Positions 10,201-21,856 of a DNA stretch of 64,000 bases are shown piece by piece (position 1 is the stretch's first letter; the number at the start of each line of letters is the position of its first letter). Below the pieces are notes generated by a model. That model had not been told where the DNA came from, did not search any database, and saw only the letters and a program-made list of their open reading frames with translations. A program made the translations under genes and the position numbers. Origin of the DNA: Isoetes taiwanensis (lineage: Eukaryota > Streptophyta > Lycopodiopsida > Isoetales > Isoetaceae); NCBI GenBank assembly GCA_021234155.1, contig JAJEKV010000011.1:8231132-8295131 (forward strand), in the 5' to 3' direction.

Positions 10201-10804
10201 GCCCTAGCATCAGTTTGAGGGTTAGAAGTAGTGTCAGAATAGAGCATTTGTAGTGTTAGAAGTAGAGTCAGTCAATATGTCACAATTAGAGTTGATTTTA
10301 ATGTCAGGATAGAAGGCAGTCCTTGAGTCAGTTATAGCAGCATTTTAGCACCAGTCCATGAGTCAGCCCACACATCAATTTGCGAATCAAATATTCCACT
10401 TCCTTTTTTTTAGTCACATTGAATAAATTAAAAGGAGGGTCGCTTAAGTTGCAAATTTATATGTTATGAATGCAAGAATATTGAAACATATTTTGCAACT
10501 ATTTTAATTATAATTTACTATTGCTACAAGAAACCATAAAATTCAAGTAGCAAAATCATTGAGATAAACGTCAATGAAGAATGAGCAACCCAAAACAACA
10601 AATGCGAGAAACAACTCTTTCTTGAAGAATGAAAGAGTTAGCACATAAATCAGGATAGAAAAACAAAAGTTATTATAAATTGAAGTTTTTTTAGTACAAA
10701 GGAAAAAAAATATAGCCATTTGCAGGATGTGTTTGATCATGTTTTCCATCCTCATGAGAGCCATTAGAAGCATGCACATCGTTTGCAGCTCCATCACTGA
10801 CCCA

Positions 10805-11011
10805 TTATGCTTGGTTGGCCAATGTGTCATTAACTTCCATTTCTCTGCGTGACATGCTAGAACATTTTGATGAAAAGGATGGTAACTTATTCCCTGAAAT
10901 CAGGCCTGTTGCCGCAGCTGCAGCACCAAGGACGTCCTCAATTGCGATGTCCATCCATTCATTTGTAGAGTCCCTATCAAGTGAGCTTGGCTTGCCATCT
11001 TTTCTCTTGAC
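10805..11011 (-). CDS. Unidentified exon inside the CACTA element
   Basis: Read on the minus strand, a frame stays open from an acceptor-like 'aaaattag' (ending about 11,012) to a TAA at 10,805-10,807. It gives about 68 residues with a protein-like composition: 'KDGKPSSLDRDSTNEWMDIA', then an alanine run (GAAAAATGL), a serine-rich stretch and 'SRREMEVNDTLANQA'. It has no initiator of its own, so it would be a terminal exon of a spliced gene. I do not recognise the family. Its place inside a CACTA suggests an accessory protein of the element, but it lies on the strand opposite the DUF4216-like exon. Confidence 0.3.
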   Translation of the reverse strand, partial: VKRKDGKPSSLDRDSTNEWMDIAIEDVLGAAAAATGLISGNKLPSFSSKCSSMSRREMEVNDTLANQA

Positions 11012-14000
11012 CTAATTTTACCAAAGGAGGAACAAATTAGACAATGTCATCTCACTAACACACTGATGTATTCGGTCCAACTGTTCTTGAGCAATAATGC
11101 TATTTTCACACAGAAATTCTAATATATATTATGTATGGATGTATAAAATATTAAGTGAGATTTACCATTGCTGATTGAAAACACAAGCACAAAAGAGAAG
11201 AGCAATGCAAGCACAGTATAATTATTAATATCCTGCATGAAGCTTTTGAGATCTTCCAGGATGTCATATCAGAAGATGATAATCCTACCCTTTTCTAAAA
11301 AAAAATGGAAAACCCTCATTCAAGTACTTGTTTTTCTTATATAAATCTTTAATTTGCAGATCAAGACTGTAAGAAACTATGGATGGCATAACTACTCAAG
11401 GGCTTCTTTGGAAAGAGGGCTCTAAAATATGCAGGTCAGAATCCTTGTGACACATTTAGATCAATAAAAGACTGGATAATCTAACATGGGGCATGCATAT
11501 TGGAAAATAACGTACTTGCTGCATGTCAAATGTGCTACGTAACTCATGAATTGAGTTTCCTTCAAGTCATGGCCAAGAAGATTTGCTATCATGATAAATT
11601 TCTATGGTAACTTCTGTAGATCTCTAAGACATGCGACTACATAAGCTCTAAAGATTTGTTTAGGCGATTTGAATGGCCTCCTGTGATCAGCAGATGAAAT
11701 GGGCACCTAAATCTTACTGCAAAATCAACAAGGTAAATAGAACACTAGAATAGAAAATTGTTTAGGTTCTAACAAAACCAATCTCTTATATGTTCGTGCT
11801 GTGTTCTGCAGGCAGAGGTGGGCAAAGGTTTTGTTGATAAGAAACAATGAGCGCTTGTTTGTTGACATAGATAGCATTCTCACCACAACACGCACAGCTA
11901 ATTCAGCAACCACATGGCTGCCAAATAAAATGCAGAGCAGATATTGGGCATCCATCTCAATTTATTAACGACAGCATCCTCTTGACTTTTTGTGAATACA
12001 CATAAATTAGGAGAACCAGCTTTGCCAAAATTCGGCAAATCTGTAGAATGAATAATCTATATGAGCTAGAGATGCAAATACCATTTCAAAAATTTAATGC
12101 AACATTTCGATAACGATATGGCATGGAATATGAATTGAAAATACCAGAATGAGAGGGTGCATAAAGCTTACAGTTTGGAGAACCTTGAAGCTAGATGACT
12201 TCAGAAGAGAAGGAGAAACCCGATGGCAGGCCCATCGGAAGACCTATGCAAAACAGAACAAATGGATTAGACCAGAAAATATGATGCTAGCATCTACACA
12301 CTGGCTACAGACTTCAAATATCTGACCCTAGGGCTCTCTTCATCGTCAGAATTTTATTAACCTAAAATCCGGCTTCCCTGTGCACCATCTCTTATGAGAA
12401 CCTGGTAAAGATTTATCTAAATTTGGCTCCAATGCATCAGGGGCTTGAACGCACCAGGAGCCGGATGATTCAGAAACTCGCTACTTCCGGCCACTTTTCA
12501 AAGACGATCCCTTTTCTTAAAAAAAATAACTAGCGGAAATGCAGTTGGGGTGAAGTTAGGTGGGAATGAAAAAATAATTAATGAAATCAATTGTCGATAA
12601 ATCATTGCTTGTTGCTTCTAAGCTTGGCCATTTATCTCCAAAAGTTTGGCAATCACTTTTCATCTAAAAATTTATGGGATTATACCATTGGGTTCTTATG
12701 CGTAGGATAACAAATGCGCTTGCAAAGAAAATGTCATCTTTTCAAATGCCTTGTGGATAATTTCATAAAAATTTTGATTGAATGGATTAGTGATATATCA
12801 ATGGAAAAGTGTTCGGTGTTCGAGCCTTTTTTATTGCGTGAAAAGGGAATTCATAGCGAACTGTAAAACTTTGTTTAATATCTCCCTAGCATTTGAGATG
12901 AATTTCTAAACACAATGCATATTTCAATAGGTAGAATAGAATAGACAGTTTATTAACATCCATAGAAGCCCAGAGGCTATGGGACAAACACGTTAATTAC
13001 ATGTCAAATAGAAAGGAATAATCAAGTTAGATCACTCTCTAGGAAGTTAGATCAACACAATCGGCACGTTCTAGGAGTTCAATCAATCCCACTCAATCTA
13101 GGAAGAAACCCAACTCAATCAATCTTGAGAATGCCAATGCTCAAGTTTCTAGCTTCACTCTATAAAGTTGCTACTATCATGTTTTATCCCAACCCAAGGC
13201 AGCACCAAGAGCATGATAACTATATGCTGCAGTGGCAAAGAAGTGTAACCTTGGGCATGGTGTTCCAATTAGTGCTGTCTATTTGGACAAAACTGCACTC
13301 TTGCCAGCCCTCTAGCATGTTGCTTTCATCAGCCATCACATATTCTGCTTTGCAAATTTTATGCTCGGAAAATACAACTTGTTCCACATTTACCTTTACC
13401 TTATAAGGACCTTCAACATTAGATCGAGCTTGGGCCCACTTTGTGGTTGCTTTACCTTCGATCTTCAATCTTAAAGTAGTCCGGATCGTAATTGAGCAAG
13501 CAGGCGAGCCCCGAGAGCATAATAATATTCTTCTTAACCTTACATGCCTATTGATCTTTACTGCTTGAATTAAATGCCTTAACAAACAATGTTTCCTCAA
13601 GCCCCAATGAAGACATCACACTTTTTATGCATGTTAAACCCTCTTCAATGTTGAATAGAGGCATCCCAAATCTCGTGGAATCATCTTTTGAGAGATTTGT
13701 AATCGCCCAAAATCAAGAGTCTTCTAATAAGAGGTTCGGGGATTTTCCATGATTTATTACGCAAAGGTCGCGTAAATTTATACCGAAAAACAAGGTTGTA
13801 CCTAGAATAGACGACAATGTACCAATTATTGAGTTGTCACAGCCTCTTCAGTAAGGAATCACATTCCGATGCATCCTGACCATACATTGTTCCAAGCTAA
13901 CCTAGTTTTGAAAGGAACGGTTCCAGAAGTGATGAATCCAAGTGGGATGAACTAGGTTTACCTCTTGAAGTCGTTCTAAGAAGAGTCATGTGTCCTTGAT

Positions 14001-14639
14001 CCAGATTCTATGATGCCATAGCTGGGGAAGAGACTTGCAAAAACTGGTACAACTTTGCATCACTTGAAAATTTCAAGTGATTCTAGATTTTTAGAACAAA
14101 AATGCCTCTATTCAAGGTCAATTCTGTGGCATGCAGCATAATTCCCATGCCCATACATCCATTGCATATAGAAATTACCATACAATATTTTTCAAAACCA
14201 TTGGCAAAAAAGTACCATACCTTAGAGTATTTGTATCCTAGGAGGCCCACGTTCCATGAGCTCTAGAGTATTTGTATGCTAGGAGGCCCACTTTCTTTGA
14301 GCTCCGTCGTGCTAATTATAAGCCTTAAAGTTGCATGCGAAGTATAATTGCATGTAGACCCCTTGCATAAAGGGAAACCCATGCACAAGTTTTTAAGGAA
14401 GGAAAAAGCTTATCTTTTGTCATAAAACAATATATGTGACCGCTTGATGCTTTTGTAGGACATAGAGTATCATGCCAAAAAATGCAACACGATGCAACAA
14501 ACGGATTTAGGGCATGATTGTAATTCCCTTGCCATATATGCAACAATTAACATCAAATTTTTTAAAAACGTCATGTTTGCCCTTTATTATGTTATCGACA
14601 TATCGTAGCAAGCTTGTCATCTTGGGCTGAATGGGCTCA
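11012..14639. other. CACTA interior, no gene recognised
   Basis: This interior stretch holds no family I can name. Frames of up to 126 codons occur (13,220-13,600, minus strand) without recognisable motifs. A two-copy 41-bp tandem duplication lies at about 14,225-14,306 ('agagtatttgtat.ctaggag' twice). The rest is A/T-rich filler. Confidence 0.4.
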
Positions 14640-15625
14640 TCTTGAGAGAACCTTGGTACGTATTATTGTAAGCAAGTTCTACAAGTGGTCAGATAGAGTC
14701 CCAAGTATGAGGATGATCCTTCACATACATCCTTAACATATCTTCAAGAACTTAATTAACTCGCTCAACTTGCCCATCAGTCTGAGGATGATATAAAGAT
14801 TTTATCCGAAGCTGAGTATGAATACTCTAGAAAAGTCCTCGCCAAAAGTGGCCGATAAACTTGGTATCCCTATCTAATGCAATAGATATAGTCGTTGTAG
14901 ACTTAGTAGGTAGAAAGTGAGCTTGTTTAGTCAATCTATCAACCACCACATAAAATGCATCATACCCTGATCGTGTTCCATGAAGGCTAACAATAAAATC
15001 CATGCCAACGCTTTCCCACTTCCATCTTGGTATACCCAAAGGTTGTAGAAGACCCAGTGTTCTGAGATGTGAAGCTTTAACTTTCTAGCACGGTAGACAA
15101 CTAAGGACAGTGTTGAACATATCGCTTCATACCTGGCTTGAAGGGTTTTCTTGATTCTAGAATGGCTTGCGATAGGAATATCATGAGATTCATGCATTAT
15201 CTCGCAACGTAACTACTCGTTATCTGGAACACAAATTCGTCCTTTGTAAAACAAGACCTCTTCCTGCAAAGAGTAATTCTCAATATCTTGTTCTTGCTTC
15301 AAATGATCGTAATTTTGCTTCAATTGCTGGTCTTCTTGCGTTAGGGTTCTAAACTTCTCATTCCATGGATTCTGAATCAAAACTGACAATGGCATATAAA
15401 GGCCTTCAAGACAAAGCATCAGATACAACATTGTCTTTACCTGGAGAATATTCAATTTTGTCTTTTCCTGTAATGTTTACTTTCTTTCTAACAATGTGAT
15501 CATGGGCATTCTTGAATAGCTTGAACGTTCTAGTTTTCAATAGGTAAGACTGCGGAAAGATCATTAGTATTCCTAATTTTGATCCCTTTGTCCTAACAAC
15601 AAATTTTAAGTCTAAAGTCAAACTC
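14640..15625 (-). pseudogene. Ty3/gypsy pol fragment (RNase H end to integrase core)
   Basis: Minus-strand order is the end of RNase H ('KIEYSPGKDNVVSDALS'), then the linker 'EEVLFYKGRICVPDNE', the H2C2 zinc-binding start of integrase ('MHESHDIPIASHSRIKKT'), then the integrase core. The first core Asp is in 'WESVGMDFIVSL', followed by 'VVVDRLTKQAHFLPT'. The second is in 'DRDTKFIGHFWRGLF' and the Glu region is 'YHPQTDGQVERVN' (about 14,750). Several stops and frame changes break it. No LTRs were found, so this is a truncated fragment lodged in the CACTA interior. It would have encoded the enzymes that copy and insert the retrotransposon. Confidence 0.85.
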
Positions 15626-15960
15626 TAGGCTTTACAATGCGAGTATGTTTATCATGGAGTTCCTAGGAAAGGTCATTAACAGAGTGTGTGTTCCTTTGAA
15701 GGATGGGAAGAGGAATTGAATATAGGAACTTGCCATGGTATATTATTTCTAGCAATGATGCATGTTATTATTATCTAACCTCTTACCTATAAGCAGATCA
15801 TGCGATAATGTAGAGAAAGATAATATTGTCTAATTGAGAAATCAAGCTCATTTATTCTCATAGAGAAGCATATCACAGGAGATGGACAAAGCAAAGGAAA
15901 ACGGCGAGAAGATATCCACTGATAACTTCACATTGCTTTAGGTTGTAAGAAGAAGGTAAC

Positions 15961-16391
15961 ACTCGTGTTATAGAGCTTTCATTCTTATTTATAATTTAGA
16001 AATATCAATCCAATATATATGTTGTTGGAAACTACGAGCTATGAGCAATGTTTTCTAATATGTATTTTAATTTGAAACTATAAGTAATGTTTCTTCTTCT
16101 CACTTGCAGATTATGGACAACACTTTCATATTGAGGAAGTTGACAAAGGTTGTGTCACTTTTGACTCGTGTTATAGAGCTTTCATTCTTATTTATAATTT
16201 AGAAATATCAATCCAATATATATGTTTTTGGAAACTACGAGCTATGAGCAATGTTTTCTAATATGTATTTTAATTTGAAACTATAAGTAATGTTTCTTCT
16301 TCTCACTTGCAGATAAGATACCATTCTTCAATATGGACATATGGACAACACTTTCATATTGAGGAAGTTGACAAAGGTTGTGTCACTTTTG
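15961..16391 (+). repeat. Tandem duplication (~203/228 bp) across an intron-exon border
   Basis: Copy 1 is 15,961-16,163 and copy 2 is 16,164-16,391, both starting 'actcgtgttatagagctttc'. Each holds A/T-rich intron-like sequence, a 'cttcttctcacttgcag' acceptor and the start of the same coding stretch. Copy 1 lacks 25 bp ('aagataccattcttcaatat' and five more) directly after the acceptor, so only copy 2 has the full exon start. Confidence 0.9.
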
Positions 16392-16592
16392 ACTCGAATA
16401 ATCAATGCTTTTTCTTCAAAGGAATCAATGCAGTGCGAGGGACATAAATACTATTGATGGCAATGTGGATTATGTTGGAGTTATCACCAAAATCATGGAT
16501 TTGAACTTTCGTTCATTCCGAAGGGTTCAAAACACAAAACCGAAGGAAGAAATCAAACCATGCAAGCACACTCTTCTGGATTCTATGAGGTA
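16313..16592 (+). pseudogene. CACTA-associated DUF4216-like exon, decayed
   Basis: After the 'ttgcag' acceptor the frame reads 'RYHSSIWTYGQHFHIEEVDK' and 'GCVTFDSNNQCFF'. A stop near 16,445 interrupts it, then 'GNVDYVGVITKIMDLNFRSF' follows. The pattern 'YG.HF..E......VTFDS' followed by 'YVGVI..I..L....F' is that of the DUF4216 region found in the long ORF of plant CACTA elements, downstream of the transposase domain. The end decays: 'FKCKW' is missing and the frame shifts near 16,540. The domain's function is not known. It supports the CACTA assignment and sets the coding strand as plus. Confidence 0.5.
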
Positions 16593-17339
16593 GACACTTC
16601 ACATGTCTTACGGATCCGACGAAGCCTTTTATATTTCCTAGTCAATGAAGTAGGTTTTTTTCCATGATAATGGTATGATAGTGGTTAATTCACAACCAAC
16701 TTCTGAGAGTTATTGCCATGCCTCCCTCAATGATTCTAATTGTGACACTCAAGGATCATCATCCGATAGCCCGCTTCCTCTTGAATTGGAGTTGATTGAC
16801 CAAATAATAAACCATTCATTGCAAGCATGATTCACGCATTGAAGGACCACCAAGACCTTCGCTTGAGGTCTCTAATGCATAGCCAGAACATCATATGCTT
16901 GATGACTACTTTGATGAGAAGAATCCACAAAGAAAATCTGAATAGAGAGACATGTATCGCGTGAATGATGATGAAAGAGAACATGTTGAACATGATTTGG
17001 CTATATGACATTACCAAAGGACTATATATCAATTTTTTATGCATATTTCATTGTCGTTGAAGAATATTGTGTTGAGATACTCTTGATACAATTGCTAGTA
17101 TTATGCATTTATGAACTTTGAATCATATGAGACAAATAAGATAATGCATACATTATGGTATATTCGTAGCCTTGCCAATCTTGTTCTAGCCGCATGGGAT
17201 GGTATGAAATGAAGACTTTGAGAAAGAGAAAAATTAGAGAGAGTAATTATATTACGAGTGTATTTAAATATGGTTCTTTTTTGGTATCTTTGCATATAGG
17301 ATTATTTAAAATGCAAGTGCATGACTAGTTAGAGTGCAT

Positions 17340-18030
17340 ACTATATGAGTTGATAGTATAGAGTTGGATGTAGAGTCAATGATAGCATCAACTCAGAGAT
17401 CGCGACAAACAAGAGTTAAATCATATGTTAGCATGAGTAGTAGAGTTCATACTACTATAAAGAGTCAACGGTAGCGCATATAGGGTTACATATAGAGTCA
17501 ATAATAGCATCAAACATAGAGTCATTGGTAGAGTCAATTAAACGGCAATAGCGCCGATATAGAGTCAGAATTCAGAGATCAATATAAAGTCATACATAGC
17601 ATCAATGGTAAGGTCAGACTAGAGTCAACGATAGCGTTAGACATAGGGTTAGATATATAGTCAATAATAGCATCAAAACATAGAGTCATTGGTAGGGTCG
17701 GAATTAGAACTAACTAAGAAGTGTTTACATAGAGTCATAATTAGAGGTCAATATAAAGTCATACATAGCATCAATAATAATGTCGACTAGAGTCGATGAC
17801 ATGCATACTTTGAACCTAATGTTAGCACCTTTGACTCATAATGCATCAGCTCATGCGCAAGTGTATAACGCGGGTTATAGCGCGTTAGGATTTGTTAAAA
17901 ATGATATAGCGCTATCTCTAGAGACGCATAGCGCCACAATTAGAGTCGAGTACATGTGTGTCGAACCTAATAAGCAAACACCTATGACTCATAGTGCATC
18001 AGCTCATGCGCGCCGCTTGTAACGCCAAGC
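17340..18030. repeat. Subterminal repeats of the CACTA, right side
   Basis: Units around 'atagagtcaata' and 'atagcatcaaac' repeat with about 12-bp spacing but more drift than on the left. The core 'agagtca' has the same orientation on both sides. The stretch 17,140-18,218 aligns with 34,795-35,722, the end of a second element. Confidence 0.8.
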
Positions 18031-18221
18031 ATAAAGATTAGATTGGTTAGAACGATATAAGGCCATCCATAGAATCGCATAGCCGTAATTAGCAATCGAG
18101 AAACATCTAAACGAAGTGTTAAGCATATATTAACTACGTAACACTATTTTCACCTCAAAAACACAAAAATATCCTCCTCGACGCTTATAATCACTCTAAT
18201 AATTTCTTTCTTATAGTGGCG

Positions 18222-19164
18222 TCCATGGAGACATAGAGGTATTTTGGTAGTTTTCCTAGAAAATGTGGTCTTTTCATTATTAGTTGAAGTTTGAATTTAT
18301 TCATTTGAATTGTTTATTTTCAGGCTTGAAGTTTGAATAACGAAGTTGTGAAGTTTTGAAGTGTTGAGGCAGACGTTAGTTTCGCGGTCCTTCACCCTAC
18401 ACTTTGGTCATCACAAGTGGTCCGAGTCGATGGGAGGGCCTTTCCATGGTGATGGATTCGCCATGGGGAGGGGAATTTCCCATATTTATAATGCATGGGA
18501 GCATCGTGATGGATTCGGTGGAGCGCCGCATATGCTCTGCGCCCACATGGTGACAAGCTTAGGGTGGGATGGGCGTCATCGTGAGCATATGGTTGAAATA
18601 GCCAAGGCTAGAAAGAGTTTCCAATGCCAAAAACGTAAATACCTAAAAAAAAGATGTGAAGGAGAATGAAGACAAAAATACCTGCTACGTAGGCTACCAT
18701 TTTTCTTCCCTCATACAAAACTAGGTTACCGCTAAACAAAGGATACAACCTGGGCTTTCGCAGCCATAGCCAAAGCTTGCTTATTTCCATATAAGAAATC
18801 CGTGCAGACGTATTTTGTTGATCTCTAAATCAAGGCATCAGAAGTTTCAACAACTAATCAATCAAGAACCGGGGCGCTAGGGTGGTTAAAATTTCGTGGA
18901 AGAATTTCACTCACCGCTAGAATTTCCTGGAGAAATTCTCTACGGAGTGAAATTCTCCTTTCAAAATCCAAAGAGAACCAAGACCATACCCTAAACCAAG
19001 GACCACAACCTCTTAAGCCATAGGTAGCAATCCTTCATGCGCTAGCACTTGCATAGTCTTATGACATTTTGAGTACAATGTTAGTTTTAGTTGGTTAGCT
19101 ACATAATTGTCCTACATATTGTGTGTCCTACCCATTGACACGTACAAATCACTGTATCAGGGGT
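18222..19164. other. Spacer between the CACTA and the 7.4-kb duplication
   Basis: It begins with one remaining 'aggtattttggtagtt' unit of the split array (18,236). A 102-codon plus-strand frame (18,361-18,669) stays open with an internal 'gtgatggattcg' repeat but no recognisable domain. 'gaatttc' and 'gaaattct' phrases near 18,890-18,960 form a small inverted-repeat region. I see nothing else. Confidence 0.35.
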
Positions 19165-21856
19165 CTATATTTGGCTAGATAAATTTTTCTTCTTGACCCC
19201 AATTTAAAAGATTTCTAGATTGGACTTTTTCTTCTTAATTTTCTTGTAAAAAATGCTAGAAACACGTTTAGGATTGTGAGGAGTATTCTAGAGCCATGAC
19301 ATCTAACCGGATATGTAGCTCTGCTTGCACCCAGCATCATTCATGAAAGATGGGAGCAACAAAACCGGTGAAGACACATGTTTTAGAGAGATCTCAAAGA
19401 GTACTAACTAGTCGCAGCGTCCCTCTAACTATCAATGATGAAAATCAACCCCCGTTACAGAAGGCTGCAATGCACAGCAAACAAAACCATGCGCAGCACA
19501 CTAAACCATCTTAAAACCATTATTTGAAAACCACTCTCTAGCATCAATATATCCATGAAATGTGCAGAAAGCCAAACATCTAGACCTGATCTCTGTGCTA
19601 CAAAATGGAACTGCAAGGCCATAGACTCCGCAATCTAAGGAATCAGATCTCAGCCAATCTAAGCACATCACCACGTCTGCTGCTGCCTCAACTACTGCAC
19701 ACTTTGAATAACCACATAGAGTAAGTTTATCCCTCGAGTTCGTACACATCCTGATACCAGGTTCTTGCTGCACCAGATAAATTAAGAGGGTCCATCCCCT
19801 CTGAACAAACCATATCCTTCAGCTGCACCAGATTATTAAGGTATTCTTAAACCATACATTGATACCAATAAATCACCTTTCCCCAAGAAAATGTATCATG
19901 AAAAGTAGAAGGCTGCATCATTGTATTTAAACACATAAACCATACCTTGCTTGACCAGATTGTTGCACTCCCAGTATTCCAATAAGAGGCCTCTGACCAA
20001 TCTAATTGATAACGATGCCTGCTTCTTGCTTCAATCTTCATCATATTTAAATAGCTTAAAGAACAGAGCATAATTTAACAATCCCTCAGCCATGTTCGTA
20101 TGCAGATGGTCTGAAAGTACAGTTATACGCTTTAAGTTTACATTTAGAGCCAGAACAAGGACATGCCATCTATACACGGACAAAAATGAAACATCTAGGG
20201 TTTCTGATTGTAATTATCCGCTTACAATATATATATATTCTCATATCTTTACTTTAGACCTTGATGTACAGCTTCCGTACTTAATTATAAGTCTTGCATC
20301 GTCTTTAGAACAGAAAAAACTGGTAAGCTCTTTAATATGGTTTTCTATCACGTTTACAATCTTACCGTTTATTGTTCAATCTGGGAGTCTTAAAAGTTGT
20401 TACACGAGCTTGTCTGCAAGCGACAAACGTTTAAAAGCTGGAAAAATATACAACAGAAAAGGTTATAGTGATGAAACGCCAGATCCCGCCAGATCTTGAA
20501 GCCAAACCGCCATATAATTACCTCAAGAAGATATGGTTATCAAGGGGCGTTTGATTGATGGCAGAAGAATAGAGAGCACGCACTCAGCTACAAAACAAAT
20601 TTAGATAAGTGAATGTGTTTCTATCTTCTGTCAACAGTCCTAATCACTCCAGTTCTTGGCTTTTCCTCCGAGCTTCAAGAACAAAAGAAGTTCTAAAACC
20701 ACAGATTTATAAGAAAACCAAGATAAACATCAGAACGTTAACAGATTTGGAACTTAGAAGGATATGGAAAAAAAGGACTAGTTCCGCATGGCAGCTGCCG
20801 GAGAAGAAGCTCTTCCACAATAAGAAAAGAAAGTCTGAACAGTCTGCCCTATATTTGACATATTTTACCAAAAAAGAAAAACTACTTACACATCCAGCTA
20901 CAGTGCCCCGTTACGTTATTATCATTTGGGAAGGGTCAAAAGACTACGGCAGATATCGCCTTATTGCCATAGCTCGGTACGTCCTGTACTTAACCTCGCT
21001 AACTCCGATGCCCAAGGACTATACCTTAACTTGTCGGTCGAAATGGAACCTAGTAGTCAAAATGTAGCTTCCATTATTAGAGGGAATGCCCGTACCCTCG
21101 GATTTTCTTAAGTTTATGGGAGCATTGGTATATTTGATACTTGATTCAGTCAATTGTTTTTACAAGACCATGGTGCATTGAATATTTTAGAGTTGCAAGA
21201 GCCGGGTTCACATGCACACAATCACCGAGAGAGGCCCCATTATACCTTGTGTAAATTAAAGATGGCGATGATAGTATGTGGTAAGGCATTTTACTACCAA
21301 ATGTGATGGTCAGTGATGGCGCTGCGGTGAACTCCTCGCAAAATTAAAGGGAGTGGTTTGAGGTGAACACCTTCAAATCAAAGTGTGCCCCAACCTTGTG
21401 CCTTTTAGACAACTAGTCTCAAACCACATTGAGCCCCTTTTTGTCTCAAGGATTTTATAACCTATTTACCAATCAAAAAGCCATCAAAATAAAACGCAAA
21501 TGACAAGACCCTAACCCCAGCACAAATCCAATCCAATCGAGTACAACCACCGCTTCTATGCATAAGAACCTAATTTGAAGGTACATATTCCAAATCAATA
21601 CTTTCTTCTCTTGATCAAGAGAAGAGCAATTATAAGCCATGACAATCTTTTCTCAGGTCCATCAAGAAGAATCTCATCTACGTTGTGTATGCCCCTTATA
21701 TATACACCTCCTCTTCCAAATTGACTATAGAAGCTAAGGCTCGCTCCCTCGTGAGTTTGGAGTTGAATCATGGCAACAATGCAGCTAATACAATGCTTCC
21801 ATTGCTCTATCCTGTTACATACAATAAGAATTTTGTTCTAAATGCTTCTCATTCTA

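Larger units (their letters stand above)
9732..18218. mobile_element. CACTA (En/Spm-type) DNA transposon, complete ends
   Basis: The left end reads CACTACAAGAGGAAC and the right end TTTCTTTCTTATAGTG, the inverted CACTA termini. The 3 bp directly outside are GCG on both sides (9729-9731 and 18,219-18,221), matching the 3-bp target duplication typical of the superfamily. Both subterminal regions carry the same 12-bp 'tagagtca' repeats, the kind of sites bound by TNPA-like proteins in known CACTA elements. Inside are a DUF4216-like exon (plus strand, 16.3-16.6 kb), an unidentified exon (minus strand, 10.8-11.0 kb) and a nested gypsy pol fragment. I did not find the DDE transposase (Transposase_21/TNPD), so this copy is probably non-autonomous. 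Confidence 0.85.

Noticed and set aside
18361-18669. 102-codon frame with repeated 'gtgatggattcg'
   Set aside because: No family resemblance; the internal repeat suggests chance extension of the frame.
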